DNA from: Ciona savignyi
Taxonomy: Eukaryota > Chordata > Ascidiacea > Phlebobranchia > Cionidae
Assembly: GCA_000149265.1 (NCBI GenBank)
Contig: CH002950.1
Location: 1,067,961 to 1,131,960, forward strand
DNA length: 64,000 nucleotides
Reading direction: 5' to 3'
The notes beneath the pieces were generated by a model. It saw only the letters and a list, made by a program, of their open reading frames with translations. It searched no databases and had not been told where the DNA came from. Both the position numbers and the translations under genes were made by a program. Shown piece after piece: positions 1 to 13,200 of this stretch. Each line of letters starts with the position of its first letter. Position 1 is the first letter of the stretch.

Positions 1-684
1 GTTATAACACTAGACATTTTAATCATTCTGTAATCGCTCGTTTAACATAAATAAAACGCGTCAAATGTATAAAAATGTGTAATTTTTTTCGAGCATGCAA
101 CAGTAATTTTATAATACATTTCATATACAATTATGTTGTATATGCCATATACAATAGTCCCAATAACCAAACAGGTGACTGTAATCAGGCGTATTGGCTG
201 TGTTAGAACTTTCCCACAAGTTATGGATGTCCATCACTGAAGATTCTAAATAGTGAGAAACCCACTTTCTTTTTAAATATAATTTTTAATCGACATATTG
301 TAAAATTCCCTTGTTAACCTAGGAGTCCCTTGTCGGTGAGGGTGGCAATAAATAAAACTAATCCTTCTTGGAATATCTTAAACAAAGTGTATAACGTTTG
401 TTTCTAAAGCAGAAACTAATGGGTTTCCGAGTTACCAATTAAACTTTATTTTCATGTTTTCTAGATAAAGTAAAATGCTAATAATTTAAAATGTCAACTT
501 GAACAATTCCTTTGGTTTCCAAGAGAACCCATACTAATGATGGGGACTTACATACATTTTTGGTTGCTCAAACAAAGTATAGCATATAAGCCTATGTCGA
601 AACAGCCTAACGGTAGATTTTACTTTTGGGTTCTTTTTTCCCCTACGGTGGCCCATAAGGGCAATCCTGAAATTTTATTTCAGT

Positions 685-1015
685 CTACAAAACTATTTCA
701 TAATCTACAAAAATATTTTCAAATCGACAAAATATTTTCAAATCGACAAAAATATTTTCAAATCGGCAAAAATATTTTCAAATCGACAAAAATGTTTTCA
801 AATCGGCAAAACTCTTTTACCGATACGCAAATCTTTTTTGTAGCCAATCGACAAAACTCTTTTGCAAATCGACAAAAATGTTTTTAAATCGACAAAACTC
901 TTTTACCGATACGCAAATCTTTTTTGTAGCCAATCGACAAAACTCTTTTGCAAATCGACAAAAATATTTTCAAATCGGGAAAACTATTTCGCCGATCCGC
1001 AAATCTTTTTTGTAG
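685..1015. repeat. Minisatellite, AAATCGACAAAAATATTTTC-like units
   Basis: Degenerate tandem units of about 20 bp built on AAATCGACAAAA plus a T-rich half. A larger unit containing CCGATACGCAAATC and TTTTTTGTAGCCAATCG is itself repeated (near 820, 912 and 997). Open reading frames here only reflect the repeat's composition. There are no unique spacers between units, so this is not CRISPR-like. Confidence 0.85.
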
Positions 1016-2934
1016 CCAATTACCTCGGGGTAGTTTTGCACTTACCTCGGGGTAGTTTTGCATTAGACTAACGGATCCGATATACTTACCCCCAAAATAT
1101 TATATAGACTGAAAATTAAAACTAACTTGGTGGTAAATTTGTGCTTAGATGTTATTACAAACCAATGTAATTTTGTAAACATCACCAGGACAAAATGACC
1201 TAGGGTATAACCCCTTTTTATACTTAAATTCGTAGCTTTCATATCCTGACATGCTGCATACTTTCGTATTATACTGCATACTTTCGTATTATGATTGCGT
1301 TTTTTATGTTAACCCTATTATCCCTAACTATAGGTTCTTTACTAAAGCTACAACTACCAAGCGCAATTTCAAATGCTATAGACACTGAAATTCGATCCAC
1401 TATTCAAAGCCAAGAGAGAAAACGACCCGTTACAGACCAAAGCACACGAATAGGAATTAAAACAAACTTAATGCACGGGATTTACAATGAAGAGTTTTAC
1501 AAAAAGGAAATACAGGGATAGAAGCAACACATTTTATTTTTATTTGTCGCTTCATATCTTATTTCCTCAAACCGCTGATAAAAGAAAAGTCCATATTTAT
1601 GATTATCTACTTTCTGTTTATTCGAATGGTAGTATGGCGCGATATTTTAAGTGCATTTCTTTGTCCGCATTTTTACTCTCTGTAAATTAAAATAAAACAC
1701 CACTGCAAAATTAGATTATACTGATACTAAAATCCTTCATAACCGGACATCCAACAGTGAAAATATTTCCTCGTTCTCGATATTTGTTCTACTTCGCCAG
1801 TCTTCTGTTTCACACAAACCACATCTTTTATTCTCGTTTATTTAATTGTATAAATCTTTTTTTTATAGTTAATATACATTTGGTATGGTAAAATGGCGGT
1901 AATCATAATGTTGTTTCTACTAAATTAAAGAAACGTCTTAATCATACATAGCTCCGGTAACTCGACGGTTGACACGAGGTAATCTTACGATTGCCCATGT
2001 TTAACGTCACTTGCGTTTTACCATTACGATGCTTAGCATGGATATTTTATATACTATCATAATGTGTCGAAAGCGGAGTATATGCAAAAAAGATGTTATT
2101 AAAAAAAGGCGTGGCGGAATCGTCCGCACCGATTTATATTCGTTACAAACATTCCATCACTAACTTAAATAAAGTCATATTGGTAACAGTAAAGCCGACC
2201 CGCTACTGTCGATGTAACCGTGTCGTTTAAGCTAGGTGTAAACTGACTGGTTTCTTTGTGGGCTAAAGTGTTTGAATAATCAGTACATCAGATAAGATCA
2301 CAATGTTCTGTTAAAATTTGATGAAACCGTATTGGTCATCGCGAAGCAAATGTTGGATGGTTAGGTTAAAATTATTAATGCAGATGTTACGTGATCCAAT
2401 TATTATCGTTCATGCTTTAGTTTTAACCAATTCGTTTCCGAGGACACAGTCCATTTTACCAACATCTTCCACGATAAATAAAATAGAACAGAATATTTCC
2501 CGAGGATTACAACTTATTAAGCACTATCGCTCAGTGGAATGGGCAGTGATGGGGTAATTTAGGATGACATATTTCTGAATAATTTTCGGTTTAAAATGAA
2601 CACCGCTGTCAATAAGAAAAATATAGCAAGGTTAGTTTATTACACAATTTAAACTTACTATGCTTAGGCGGATTCAACGAGTGGCACCCGTCGGTTAAAG
2701 ATATGCAAATTGAGTGTTTTCCTGTGTACTTAATGCACAAGATTCAAACATACGGTGGCAGAGTTTAAAGGTGAGTGGACACCTGTTCACAGTACAAGGT
2801 TTAACATAAATCTCAGTTTGCAAATAAATCTTGAACTTTCTGTTTAGGCTCAGTTTGCCTAACAAAGATAGATGGTGGAATATATTTTCCAATTTAATTG
2901 TTGTTTTGGCAAAGCTTAAGCGTTTTGTCGCAAT

Positions 2935-3120
2935 GAAGCTTCGCATTTGTCATCTGCTTGATTGTTGACTTGCACGATTTCCCATAAACCGACTTGTATG
3001 TGGTAAGGTAAGTGAGGACGAACATCTTTTTCGGGGTTTATCTTTTTTGAACGTATTGTAACCCATGTTGCTCATATGCGACATCTAACGACCAGGCACT
3101 GGTCTGTTCTTCAATTTTAA
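2935..3120 (-). pseudogene. Truncated METTL24-like last exon (relic)
   Basis: Reading the minus strand, this segment closely matches the C-terminal exon of the METTL24-like gene at 10,245-10,583: the region encoding ...MGYKTFNV..., ...KDVRPHLPYHIQVGLWEI... and NQADDKCEA is recognisable. An internal stretch corresponding to about 10,370-10,425 is replaced, and similarity is lost at about 3,115. No other exon of the gene is present nearby, so it cannot encode the methyltransferase domain. It is the end of segmental duplication copy A. Confidence 0.75.
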
Positions 3121-3638
3121 CCGTGCTAACCTCTTGCGCGAAACATAACCCCAAATATAGCTTGCCGCTATCAAAATGGTTAGAGACCAAGTTACACATT
3201 AAATTCTTTATAAAAACTGTCTCAACGTTATAAACAAGTTTCTTTGGATTTAAATAACATCAGCTTGATAATACAAGAGAAGTTGCGCAATATAAAAACC
3301 GTTATAAAAAGTAATAATTACTGCATTTACATTTTATAGCTTAATATTATTAAACACCAACATGGGAATATATCATTATTTTTAAAATAAAATTTTAAAA
3401 TGAGTAAAGTCCTTAACGATTATACAATAGAAAAAGAAAAATTAAGACACATTATAGATATCCTTAAGCAGACACATTATATACATTGGTTACAATGTAT
3501 GTATAGAAAACATGTAATAATTAACATGTGGCCCAACGTGTAGTGGTATTTCGGATATTGTTTAACCAAAACACTCGTCCCTGTCCGACCGAAGGAATTC
3601 TTGGTTTAGGGATTTAATTATCTTTGTATTCGTGTTTT

Positions 3639-6413
3639 TTAAGTACTCTTCACACAAATCTTTGGATTTGAATTGAACATCAATATCCGGATATTTTTTT
3701 TTATCAGTTTTGCCATCTCTTCCTCGGTCATGCTCTCGTCTTCCCTCCAGCGGAAATACGTTCGATATTCGTCGTCATTTTGATCGAGAAAGTGCAAATA
3801 TTCTGCGAGTTTGGCTGGACTTTCGAAATCATCACAGTGAATAAAAGAATCGATCGGGGCAACTGCCAAAACGTCTTCTTTGGCTGGACCCCAAACCACC
3901 GGTACCATGTCGTTCTTTAGAGCGTTGTCCCAGAACTTCTCTGTTATGTAATCCCTGCATCGGATCGAGTTCTCAAATGCCAAATAGAACTTGTGCCTTT
4001 TTAGTCGATCCGGGTAGTTTGTGGGAAAACTCCAGGTGATTTTCTCTGACTCAGCAAAGCAATTACCAAATGTGCTCACGGTTAGACCAGCCTGCACCAG
4101 ATCTTTGTAATACTGCATTCGTTGTATTGCACCTTTTGATCCACCGCAATGACTTACAGTCCACATCTAGGAAAAATTTCAGATTAGACAATATTGATCC
4201 AGTTTTATGCAAATTTAAAATGTAAAAGACCCTTTTACTTCTTCTGATTTCATCTGCAAGTTGCCAATACGCTCACAATCTGTAAGTTTGTAGGAATATT
4301 GTAATTTTATTAATACAGGTAAGAAATGTGTGTAACCAAATTTAAATTTGTTTATTTATATATTTTTTCCTCGGCCTTCATTTCGAATTTCATCGGCTAC
4401 GTTTCCCATGATTGTCTTTTTTTATATAAAGGAAGCGGTATGTGAATAGGAACCGTTGACCATTCGCCCATACGACCGTCCGAACCAAATTATATTTCTA
4501 AGGCTAGTATTACATTTCTAACTAAATGTTATCATTACATGGCAGATTAATTGTTTTCTCTTTCTTTTTTTGCATATAAAATTTAACGTGCTCTACTTTA
4601 TAGTTTAAAAAAGGTGTCTAGGTAGTACTGTACAATTTACTCTGTTTAAAAAAAGTTGTGTCGACATAAGTATGGGGTGCGCATATGTAGGAATTTTGAT
4701 GACAGCTGGTTTTAAAATAGATTTAAATGTTCTGATTGAACGATGGCGGAATTTCGCCACAAAGCATGTTCGCCTAAGCCTATTTAAATAGTAGTGTGAT
4801 TTTAAACAACCCCGGACGCTCTACAACTATGACAGCTACTATAGTACCTGTTACGGAGAAAACTGTAGCCTAGTGCTACCTTGTGATTTCTATTAACATT
4901 GTGAATTTTATGGATAGGCCATTATTATGTAAATTATACCATTGTCTCGTATTCGGGCTTTGCAGCCAAAAAACGTGGTGTACGGAATTTTGCTTGGGAT
5001 TACAGTATTTAACGGTTTATTATGGTTGGTTGGTAACTTGTAAAATTGTTAGCCTGAAATTATAATGTAAATGTACAATGTTATGTTTTAGGCACGTAAG
5101 TCAACCTTTTTTAAATTCTGGCTGTTTTATTTCGTGTCGGTTATGCTGGATTAAACGCATCTGAAAACCCTATACGTGTCTTGTTGTTGGAGCGGATCCA
5201 ATAGTACCTATTTGCGCATTATATCCAAGTTCTTTAATGTACGCCTACATAATCCACACTTGGAATTATACCCACCGCCATCTTATCTTTTGATTTCACA
5301 ATCTCGTCCACTACAAGCTTCCCTCTTTTCACAGCAGCCAGCACTCTGCCTCGGGTTCCATAACCCCGAAGTGCATCAGCGCTTCGTTTGTACGTCCACG
5401 TCCAATTGAAGAAGTTGTCAAATTCGGTTAAGCTGTCCCTCTCCCAGGCACCCGCAGGTTCAGCGTTCCAGTAGACAAATATCTGCTTCGGATCTCTGTA
5501 AAGTTTCACTTTATTTTTGCCAAACTCACTAGACAAATACCTCAACAGTGCAATAAAACCAAATGTTAATTTCAAACGACATTTCTCTCATATATATATA
5601 TATGCAATTGCAAATCACTTTTACACAAATATTTCCTATGAAAAAAAAACAAAACAAATATTGAAACCCTATACTCTAAAGGTCTGCTGTTATGAGGTGT
5701 AATACATCGTGTCATCAAATTTACCGATTTGTACGAGACCCAACCGTCATTTCAGTTTCCATGTTTCTTGTTGATGTTTATTTTATATTTTGTGGTGTCA
5801 ATGTCACGCTTTAACCGAAAAGAAACATGTAGCACATTTTATAATGTGTTACACTGGAATTCATTTATCAGTAATTAAAAATAGAAAGAAATGTTATAAA
5901 TTCTACTTTATTGTGCTACCATTACTACCTCGAGTGTGCAATATCTGATGTAATCTTTTTTAAAGTGACTGGTTGTGGGATATTGGTAATAATTTAAGAA
6001 AATAAAAAATTGATTGTGTTTCTTGTTGTCTTTTTCAAATTTGGTTTGCAATGTGAGGAGGTTTACCTGTAATGTTTCCATGGAATATCGTTGCCGCTAA
6101 TTGTTGAGAAGTGGAAGGCAACTATTCCGGCTTCTTTCAATCGATTTTTGTCATACGTCACTTCGCATTCTCCGACCGAAGTTTCCTCTCCGCTCGATCC
6201 ATCGGGCCTCCAATATAAAATTAATTTGGGTTTTTCACTTGTTAATGCTGGAGTCGAAACGGTTGAGCTCATATACGTTATCTTCGTGTCAGTCTCTTTG
6301 AGGAATACGTTGATTGATCGTTGTGTCGGGTAAAGCTTTCGAACTGAAATCAGCAGCAATATCAAAAGAAGAACCAAACAACATATCCGAGAGCAAATAC
6401 TCTTCTTTATCAT
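3639..6413 (-). CDS. Alpha-1,3-fucosyltransferase (GT10 family), 3 exons
   Basis: Predicted to transfer fucose from GDP-fucose to N-acetylglucosamine-containing glycans in the Golgi. Exons on the minus strand: 6067-6413 (ATG at 6413), 5276-5495 and 3639-4166. Phases join exactly (2, then 0) and give 364 residues, a normal length for the family. Residues 1-10 are basic and cytosolic, and about 10-25 form a single Leu/Ile-rich signal anchor, giving a type II Golgi topology followed by a Ser/Thr-rich stem. The family-defining donor-site motif is in exon 3: FYLAFENSIRCRDYITEKFW at about residues 249-268, followed by NAL and VPVVWG. An NWT sequon lies in exon 2. Splice sites are CAG/GTAAAC, TACAG/A, GCG/GTGGGT and CCTAG/A. 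The acceptor specificity (Lewis type versus core) cannot be told from sequence alone. The reading frame is unbroken. Confidence 0.9.
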
Positions 6414-7825
6414 TTTATACTAAATCAATTTGTTAAGTGTGCCTAAGTCTGTATATATGTCAATGTTAAGTTAACGAAATGTGCACAGTACATATTTCAT
6501 ATATGGCCCTTATATGGTTCGCATTGGCATTTTTGCCGCTAAGCTGTCTATGTCTATCTTACTGACATTGCAAACCAACAAATGTAGATAGTATTTAGCA
6601 GTATGTAAATTGTGGGTGTATAGTTTAACTGAGGTTATTAGTTAAGTCCAAGGCTAAGGTAATCAAACATCACAGATAAATGAAACAACTTTTTTTACCG
6701 GTCAAATCATTTAAATGTTTTATCCCAAGTGAACATACCCCTTACTGAGCGATTTTTCTAATTTTTACAATAGCCTCGGAAACCCTTTTTACTGTTTTAT
6801 AAGTTTCGAATTTTTTATAGGATAATCACTAATTAAACTTTTGTATACAACTCGATATATGTATCTGTGGCATTTACCATTCGGCTACACGGCCGTTCAG
6901 TTCGTTGACATAATTCGACCATTATTTCACACGTGGAAGGATAATCATAAACTTGATATTTTATCTGGATATGTAATATTTTAATCATGAATAGGCCTTT
7001 TTTGCTGGTTTCTGGTACATTATTCTGGACCTATCAATCGAAGAATCATTAACCATGGGTATTTGGTATTCTGGCGAATAACTGTGTTATAACATCCCAC
7101 CGCTAATTACACCACCTTACGGTTATAAATAGGTATTCTATGATTTGCAATACTGGATTTAGATGTATGAATATTAGTTTTTTTGTTCATATTTGGTTTA
7201 TATTGTAACTTAGTTTATTATGTACTTCATGGCCTCTGAACTACACACGTGGGACATTAAGGTAACATTTTTTTATTTCATGGCAATTAAGTCGCAAAAC
7301 CTTTTTATTTTATGACGTGCATGTCTAAGTTTGCACCTGGTGTCATACCTGAGACGCGATTTCCCAAATGTTAATTAACAATAACGTTAATTAACAAAAC
7401 GACAACTTACAGTTTAAAGCAAATAAGTTATAAATTCAAACACAACACACACAAATTTCAAAAACAGTTTACAAAAGAATACGGTTTACTAAAGAATACA
7501 CGGTCAAATTACATACAACAAAAATCACTAAAATAGAGAAAAAATATCTTTGATTTCACAGCAAAACAAAGGTTAAAGCAGAAAATTAACAAGAATTAAA
7601 GTCGTCAACCGCAAAAAATGATCTGTTCACGTTTAAGACTACCGGTATCGTTTGGACATTCTCAGAGGTACCGCAACCGACCAAATACTAGACCGCTACT
7701 ACCACGTGTCAACCACCATTTGTAAATATAATTGTATATATGTATATACATGTAAAAACAGGATTTCGAGCTAGGGCATATACAACATACACTGCAATTG
7801 CCCTAACGGTTCAAAATAAGAGTGG
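6414..7825. other. Intergenic, upstream of fucosyltransferase
   Basis: AT-rich DNA without a coding region that I recognise. It holds a fragment of a tRNA-like SINE at about 6,850-6,900. The promoter of the fucosyltransferase gene should lie at the left edge, just above 6,413. No clear TATA box or initiator can be assigned. Confidence 0.5.
6850..6900 (-). repeat. tRNA-Ser-like SINE fragment
   Basis: On the minus strand this reads CGGCCGTGTAGCCGAATGG followed by a segment related to ACAGATACATATATCGA. It matches the 5' part of the SINEs at 23,680-23,789 and 39,030-39,215, including the A-box-like GTAGCCGAATGG. The 3' B-box half is missing. Confidence 0.65.
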
Positions 7826-10244
7826 ATTGTCGATGAGGGTGGCCAAAAATAAAACGAATTAGGCTACTAATCCAAAATTGATATCTACATTTTTTAAAGG
7901 AACCGAACGGGTTGTCTGGTTAACTAATCTTTCTTTGAATATATATTTCATACAAAGTGTAAAACCTTTGTTTCTACAAGCAGAAACCAATCGGTTTCAA
8001 AATTAAACTTGATTTAATTGATTTCTAAATAATTTTGTAAATATCACCTGGACATTATCTCGTATTATGATTGCATTTTTTTCTAAACAGCATGTTAATC
8101 CTTTATTATTAAAAAAATAAAGGTTCCTTACTAAAGCTTTAACTACTAAGCGCGATTTCTAATGCTATAGAGTTACACACTAAAAGTCAATACTCTTTTC
8201 AAGGACAAGATAGAAAAAGACTCGTTACAGACCAAAGCACACAGATATCGGGTTTTACAATTAAGACTTTCACAAGTAGTACAATACAGGGATAGAAATG
8301 CATAAGGAGAACGCATATTTTTTGTCCGTATTCAAATTCTCTAGCTAAAAATCAAATGATAATAATATAACGCAGATTTCCATGTCCAACTCGGAAACTG
8401 GGTTAGAGACTATGCCACTTATACCAGGATTAAAAATCACTAACTAAACATGGTTTGTGAATTTGGACATCAGTCAGTCAACACAACTCACCTAAATAGT
8501 TTAATGAATTAAACACCCAGTCGCAATGTTACCATTTTACACACTCCAATAGTCACAAAGTATAAAATAAAGAGCCTTAAGATGTCTCATATTACATGGT
8601 AAACAAGTTTAAATAAAGTTTGACACAAAACAACATGCTCGACTGATTTTCTTCTCCTATGTATTGGGCACACTTAAGCAACACATAATTTACAATTAGT
8701 ATGGCGCCCTAGCTTAAGCGCATTTGTTTTTTGGCATGTTCACTCTCTATAGCTTACATTAAAAAAACACCACTGCAAAATTAGATTTCACAGGTATTAA
8801 AACGTTTGTAAATTTACGAAGCTTAACATGAATATTTTTTTATCCTATTCTAATGTGTCGAAGGCGGAGTATATGCAAAATAAAAAGGTGATAATAAAAG
8901 GTGGCGTGGCGGAATCGTTGGCACGTCCGATTTATATTCGCCATCATCTACGTTACAGACATGCCATAAATCACCTTAAGTAAGCCCCGTTGGTTTCAGT
9001 CAAGCCGAATTGCTACGGTCGATGCACCCAGACAGAATTTGAATAATTTCTTTGAGGGCTAAACAGTTTTCGAAAACTGGTATTTATTTTGCTTCCGACT
9101 ATCCGAACCACTAATCCAACAAATGTGCGTCCAATTCGGGTCTCGGTGAAAATTAGCAGAAACTGCGTTTGTGATTGCGCCATCAATTTGAATTGCCGTA
9201 AGTTAGCGGCTACTTTTAAGTGAACTAAAGATTTAAATGGGCTAAACGCAGGGATGTCCAACCTTTTATTATAGTGGGCCGCATTGTCACTTGATATAAT
9301 TTAATGGGCCGCAAAACCTATTAAATTTCAAGAAAAAATTGGTACATAAAGAAACAATTAAAAACCTTTAATTTATAATTCTGTATTCCTGTTGCTCCCA
9401 TACTTATAGCCTATTATTATTGTGCCCCTAAAAGCTGACTGATATAAATTAAGTTAGGCTATAAAGATTCAAAGTTCAAATATATACTACTTGGAGTGAA
9501 AATGACTAGCGAGCCGCACAAAAATATCAGGCGGGACGCAGGTTAGACATCCCTGGGCTAAAGGGTATACTCGTTCGTAACCACGCACGAGTGCTCAACG
9601 TCAAAATAACATACCATGCGTATATTGGCCCGTTATCTGGATAGTTGTGTTTTTTATGTTATGTACTGAATATTTTATATATAGAAATTCGCAAAAAATG
9701 CAATACATGATTTTTAACTGTGAACAATAGATGTTGATTGTCCATGTCGTCGCCGTTTTGTCTGCATCGTAAATTGTAGATTGCCAGTTGCCAGATGAGG
9801 TCACAGTGTTCTCAAGGCCGCAAATAATCGCGAAGCAACATTAATCGATATTTAGGTTAAAATTATTAATGCAGATATTACGTGATCCAAACATTATCGT
9901 ACATGCTTTAGTTTCAACAAATTCGTTCCCAAGGACTCGTCCATTATACCAACAGCTGTCACGATAAATAAAATAGAAAAGAATATTTCCCAAGGATTAC
10001 AACTAATTCAGCACTATCGGTCAGTATGAAGCGGATTGTAAAATGTTTAAAGTGCTGTAAAGTGGGGGGATGATGGGGTAATTTAGGATAAGATATTTCT
10101 GAATGATTTCGGTTTAAAATGGATATTGCTCTGATATCAATAAAAAGAGTTGTCAACATTACTGCTAAAAAAAACAATTCAAAAAATGTCGTGTGAGAAA
10201 ATTTACGATTTCTATGTTCAGACGGATCTAACGAGTGGTACCCA
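7826..10244. repeat. Segmental duplication block, copy B
   Basis: Partner of the block at 330-3,130, with the same order of landmarks. It runs into the 3' end of the intact METTL24-like gene. It contains an inserted hAT-like MITE at 9,249-9,555. No coding region is recognised. Confidence 0.7.
9249..9555. mobile_element. hAT-like MITE
   Basis: Terminal inverted repeats CAGGGATGTCCAACC and GGTTAGACATCCCTG enclose non-coding sequence with internal GGGCCGC motifs. The flanks GCTAAACG and GCTAAAGG look like a slightly decayed 8-bp target duplication, with one extra G on the right. Terminal CAGGG and an 8-bp duplication are typical of hAT-derived non-autonomous elements. It encodes no transposase. 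Confidence 0.75.
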
Positions 10245-13200
10245 CTAAACGTTTGGTCGCAATGAAGCTTCGCATTTGTCATCTGCTTGATTGTTGACTT
10301 GCACGATTTCCCATAAACCGACTTGTATGTGGTAAGGTAAGTGAGGGCGAACATCTTTTTCGGGGTTTATCGATGGGTTATTGTACAATGTTCGCAAGTA
10401 TCTCACATTATCCGTCACGTTAAAGGTTTTGTAACCCATGTTGCTCAGTTGCGACATCTGACGGTAGACACGACGGCATCTGCTCAACCACTTGGGAAAC
10501 GAAATAGGGCCAGGTATGTGGACTTCCATTGCGAACTGACGAACACATTTGTGAAGATCGGTGTCTAATAACTCCTGCATTAACTGAAAATGCAGGTATT
10601 AGTTTTTGTTCAGTTACATAGCGTTAAATGCAAGCATACATTTAACATTATTAAGAAAAATGGCTTTTCTAACTCACAGTGTCTTCAAAGCCTCCACCAC
10701 CAGGCGCATCTGTATCAACTTTAAGATAGTCGATGGTTCTACCAGCATGTCCGAGCTCTTTTAATAACGTTTCTATGTGACAGAAAATATACAACAATAG
10801 TATTTCATTGATGAAGGTTTATAAGTTTTAACTCACTCAGCGTTCGCATTTTCCACCCATTTTCATCTCGGTCCAGATCAAACTCAGAGATGCCGATCTT
10901 ATGGAAGGTGACTCCGGAAGGAAACACTTTTCCGTCTTCCCACTCCGTACCTGAACCACTGAACGTTATGACGCGGTGTGTACAAAAGAAAGTAGGGGTA
11001 TGCTATATATATCTTTATATTGCCCACCATGTAGATAACATACTCACTTGGATCAAACGAATGCACTTCACAGCCCATTTTAGCAAGTTCGTTGTCGAAG
11101 CTAATGTCGCCTCCAACGCCAAATGAATAGGCAAGGCATTTATGTGAAGGATCAGTGGTTAGAGGCCAAAATTTTTCCTCCAGACATACATCGTATGCAC
11201 CATCGGGGTCCCACTGATTACTGCCTCCACCAATCCGTACTGTTTTGCTACATCGATACTGCAATAAGAATTGAAGCAAGAAAATAAGTCACACATACAT
11301 AAAAAAGGCACTTCGCAGATACATTTACGGCACATTCACACTTTTAACTAAATACTGACGTAGTCTATATCTCGGCCAAGGAACTCGAATGTTTAGTTAG
11401 TTTAGTTTAGTTTATTTTTTGTTTCCACGATGAAAACATAAATCAGGACTATTAAAAATGGGGTTGGAAAACGGGAAAAAAACGGCAAAACCACAGAATG
11501 TCGAAAAATACCAGCTTTTTATTGTTCTTCGTTGTCTATTTTAGGATTAACATAAACAGATATCTTACAAAATTCAAATGGGAAAGCAGGCAGGTATAAA
11601 ATAACAAACAGCTCTTCCATATAATGTTCTACCAAACATGTAACATGTTAAAGAAAAAAGATCCCAAAAACGACTTTTTCGTATTAACCAGTAAATATTT
11701 TCTGCATTAAATCTTTGCATGTACACAAATGCTAAAAACTGTAATCGGCAAGTCATATTTCGTTTATTTACATTTTTCCACAATTGTTTCATCAATAACT
11801 AACTTAGATTACTCATAAGTCATAGTTGTTAGTCTTTTATACGCTTACAAGTTACACAACAAAGTAGACATGCGTCGCCATTGAGTGTTGGGCGATTCCG
11901 CAACAATTATTTTGATCGTCGCAGTTGCGCAAATTAAGTGGGCAAATATATAACTGCTGTCGGTTATGTATACAGGGCCAAAAACCCATCAAATTTTGGG
12001 CGCGTAAGAATTTACTCTCGTGTGAAAGCTCATGCGAGTAACACGAGTAAACATGGCTCGCAACTGTGGTTTGTATGACGTAACAACTGTTTAAATCTGG
12101 TATTATAAAAATCTGATATTATGATGCTGATGTCAGTATTAGACTCCAGTATTCGGACGCGCCATGTGTATAATAAAAACATTTGAATAGATACGCCAGT
12201 TAAATAAAAAACGGTCGCGGTAAACGTGAATTAGTTTTTTTATAAGCGAGAGTAAATTCGTACTCACGGCGTGCGGCACGCGAGTATTGATTTTTGGGTG
12301 CCTCTAAATACTACAGGATCGCTTGGACCGCTTAGATTGCTATGTAAAATTATTCTAACCCTGTCCAAAACACTAATCTCAACCCCATAACTAACTTTAA
12401 CCCCAACCCTAACATTAATATCATCGCTTTTGTAATTTCAAACTATAGTAAGCGATCCAAGCGATTCAAGCGCTCCATTCGATCCAAGCGGTCCAAGCGA
12501 TCCTGTAGTATTTAGAGGTACCGTTGATTTTTGGCCTTACGTATAGTTTTTCTTTTTAGGGAGCATTTGGAATAAGTAGGATTGGACAAATATTCATGTT
12601 TAACTTCAGACCAGGAGAAATAAGTTTTTGCTTGAATTACTGCAATGTGTTAAATACGATTAGGAGATTTCTGTAGTTTTCGTTTGACCATTAAATTAGT
12701 GAGTTCATGACACAGTCCCAAAAGTGACATTCGTGCCCGGTCAGCAAGTGGCTGGTTTTAATTTTATCAGCTTTCGATTAGTAGACTGATTCGATTTCAA
12801 TGACGTAACTGCTGCTACTAGTAGAAAAATGTTGAAAGCATATTAGAAATGTGTTTCTTGCAAGCGGAGCCTGATTTCGGTACAAAGCGATAGTTTATAT
12901 AAAACACGAAATTAAGCCCTACCTGGATTTCATGAGCAAATTTCCACAATCTTTCCGACTCTTCTTCGGGTGGTGCGAGACCAGGTATTCCATCTAAACA
13001 TAGGAATCGGTTTAAAATGTGTTCACTATAACAGTCCAAAATTTGGTGCCCCAGACTTACCTTTGTACTTTTTGTGGAATGTTAGAAATTCTGCAAGCAA
13101 AACATCATTGTTAAGTTAAAGTACGTAACTTAATTAAGATTACAAAGCACAAAACTGCAATCAACGCTTACCGCCTACCTACAGTCCTGAACAAGATACC

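Larger units (their letters stand above)
330..3130. repeat. Segmental duplication block, copy A
   Basis: Stretches of this block reappear in the same order at about 7,830-10,480. Matching landmarks include the GGTGGC-rich segment near 340, the CAAAGTGTATAACGTTTGTT region near 385, the region near 1,290-1,500, and the segments near 2,040-2,560. The right edge carries part of the last exon of a METTL24-like gene. Copy B sits directly downstream of an intact METTL24-like gene, so copy A looks like a duplicate of that gene's 3' end and flank, now placed downstream of the fucosyltransferase. The copies are diverged and interrupted by small insertions. A fragment of the same material is also present near 42,730-42,960, so part of the block is itself a dispersed repeat. 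I see no gene in it apart from the exon relic. Confidence 0.7.

Noticed and set aside
685..1015. Possible CRISPR-like array
   Set aside because: Units are directly adjacent, degenerate and have no unique spacers, and the DNA is eukaryotic.
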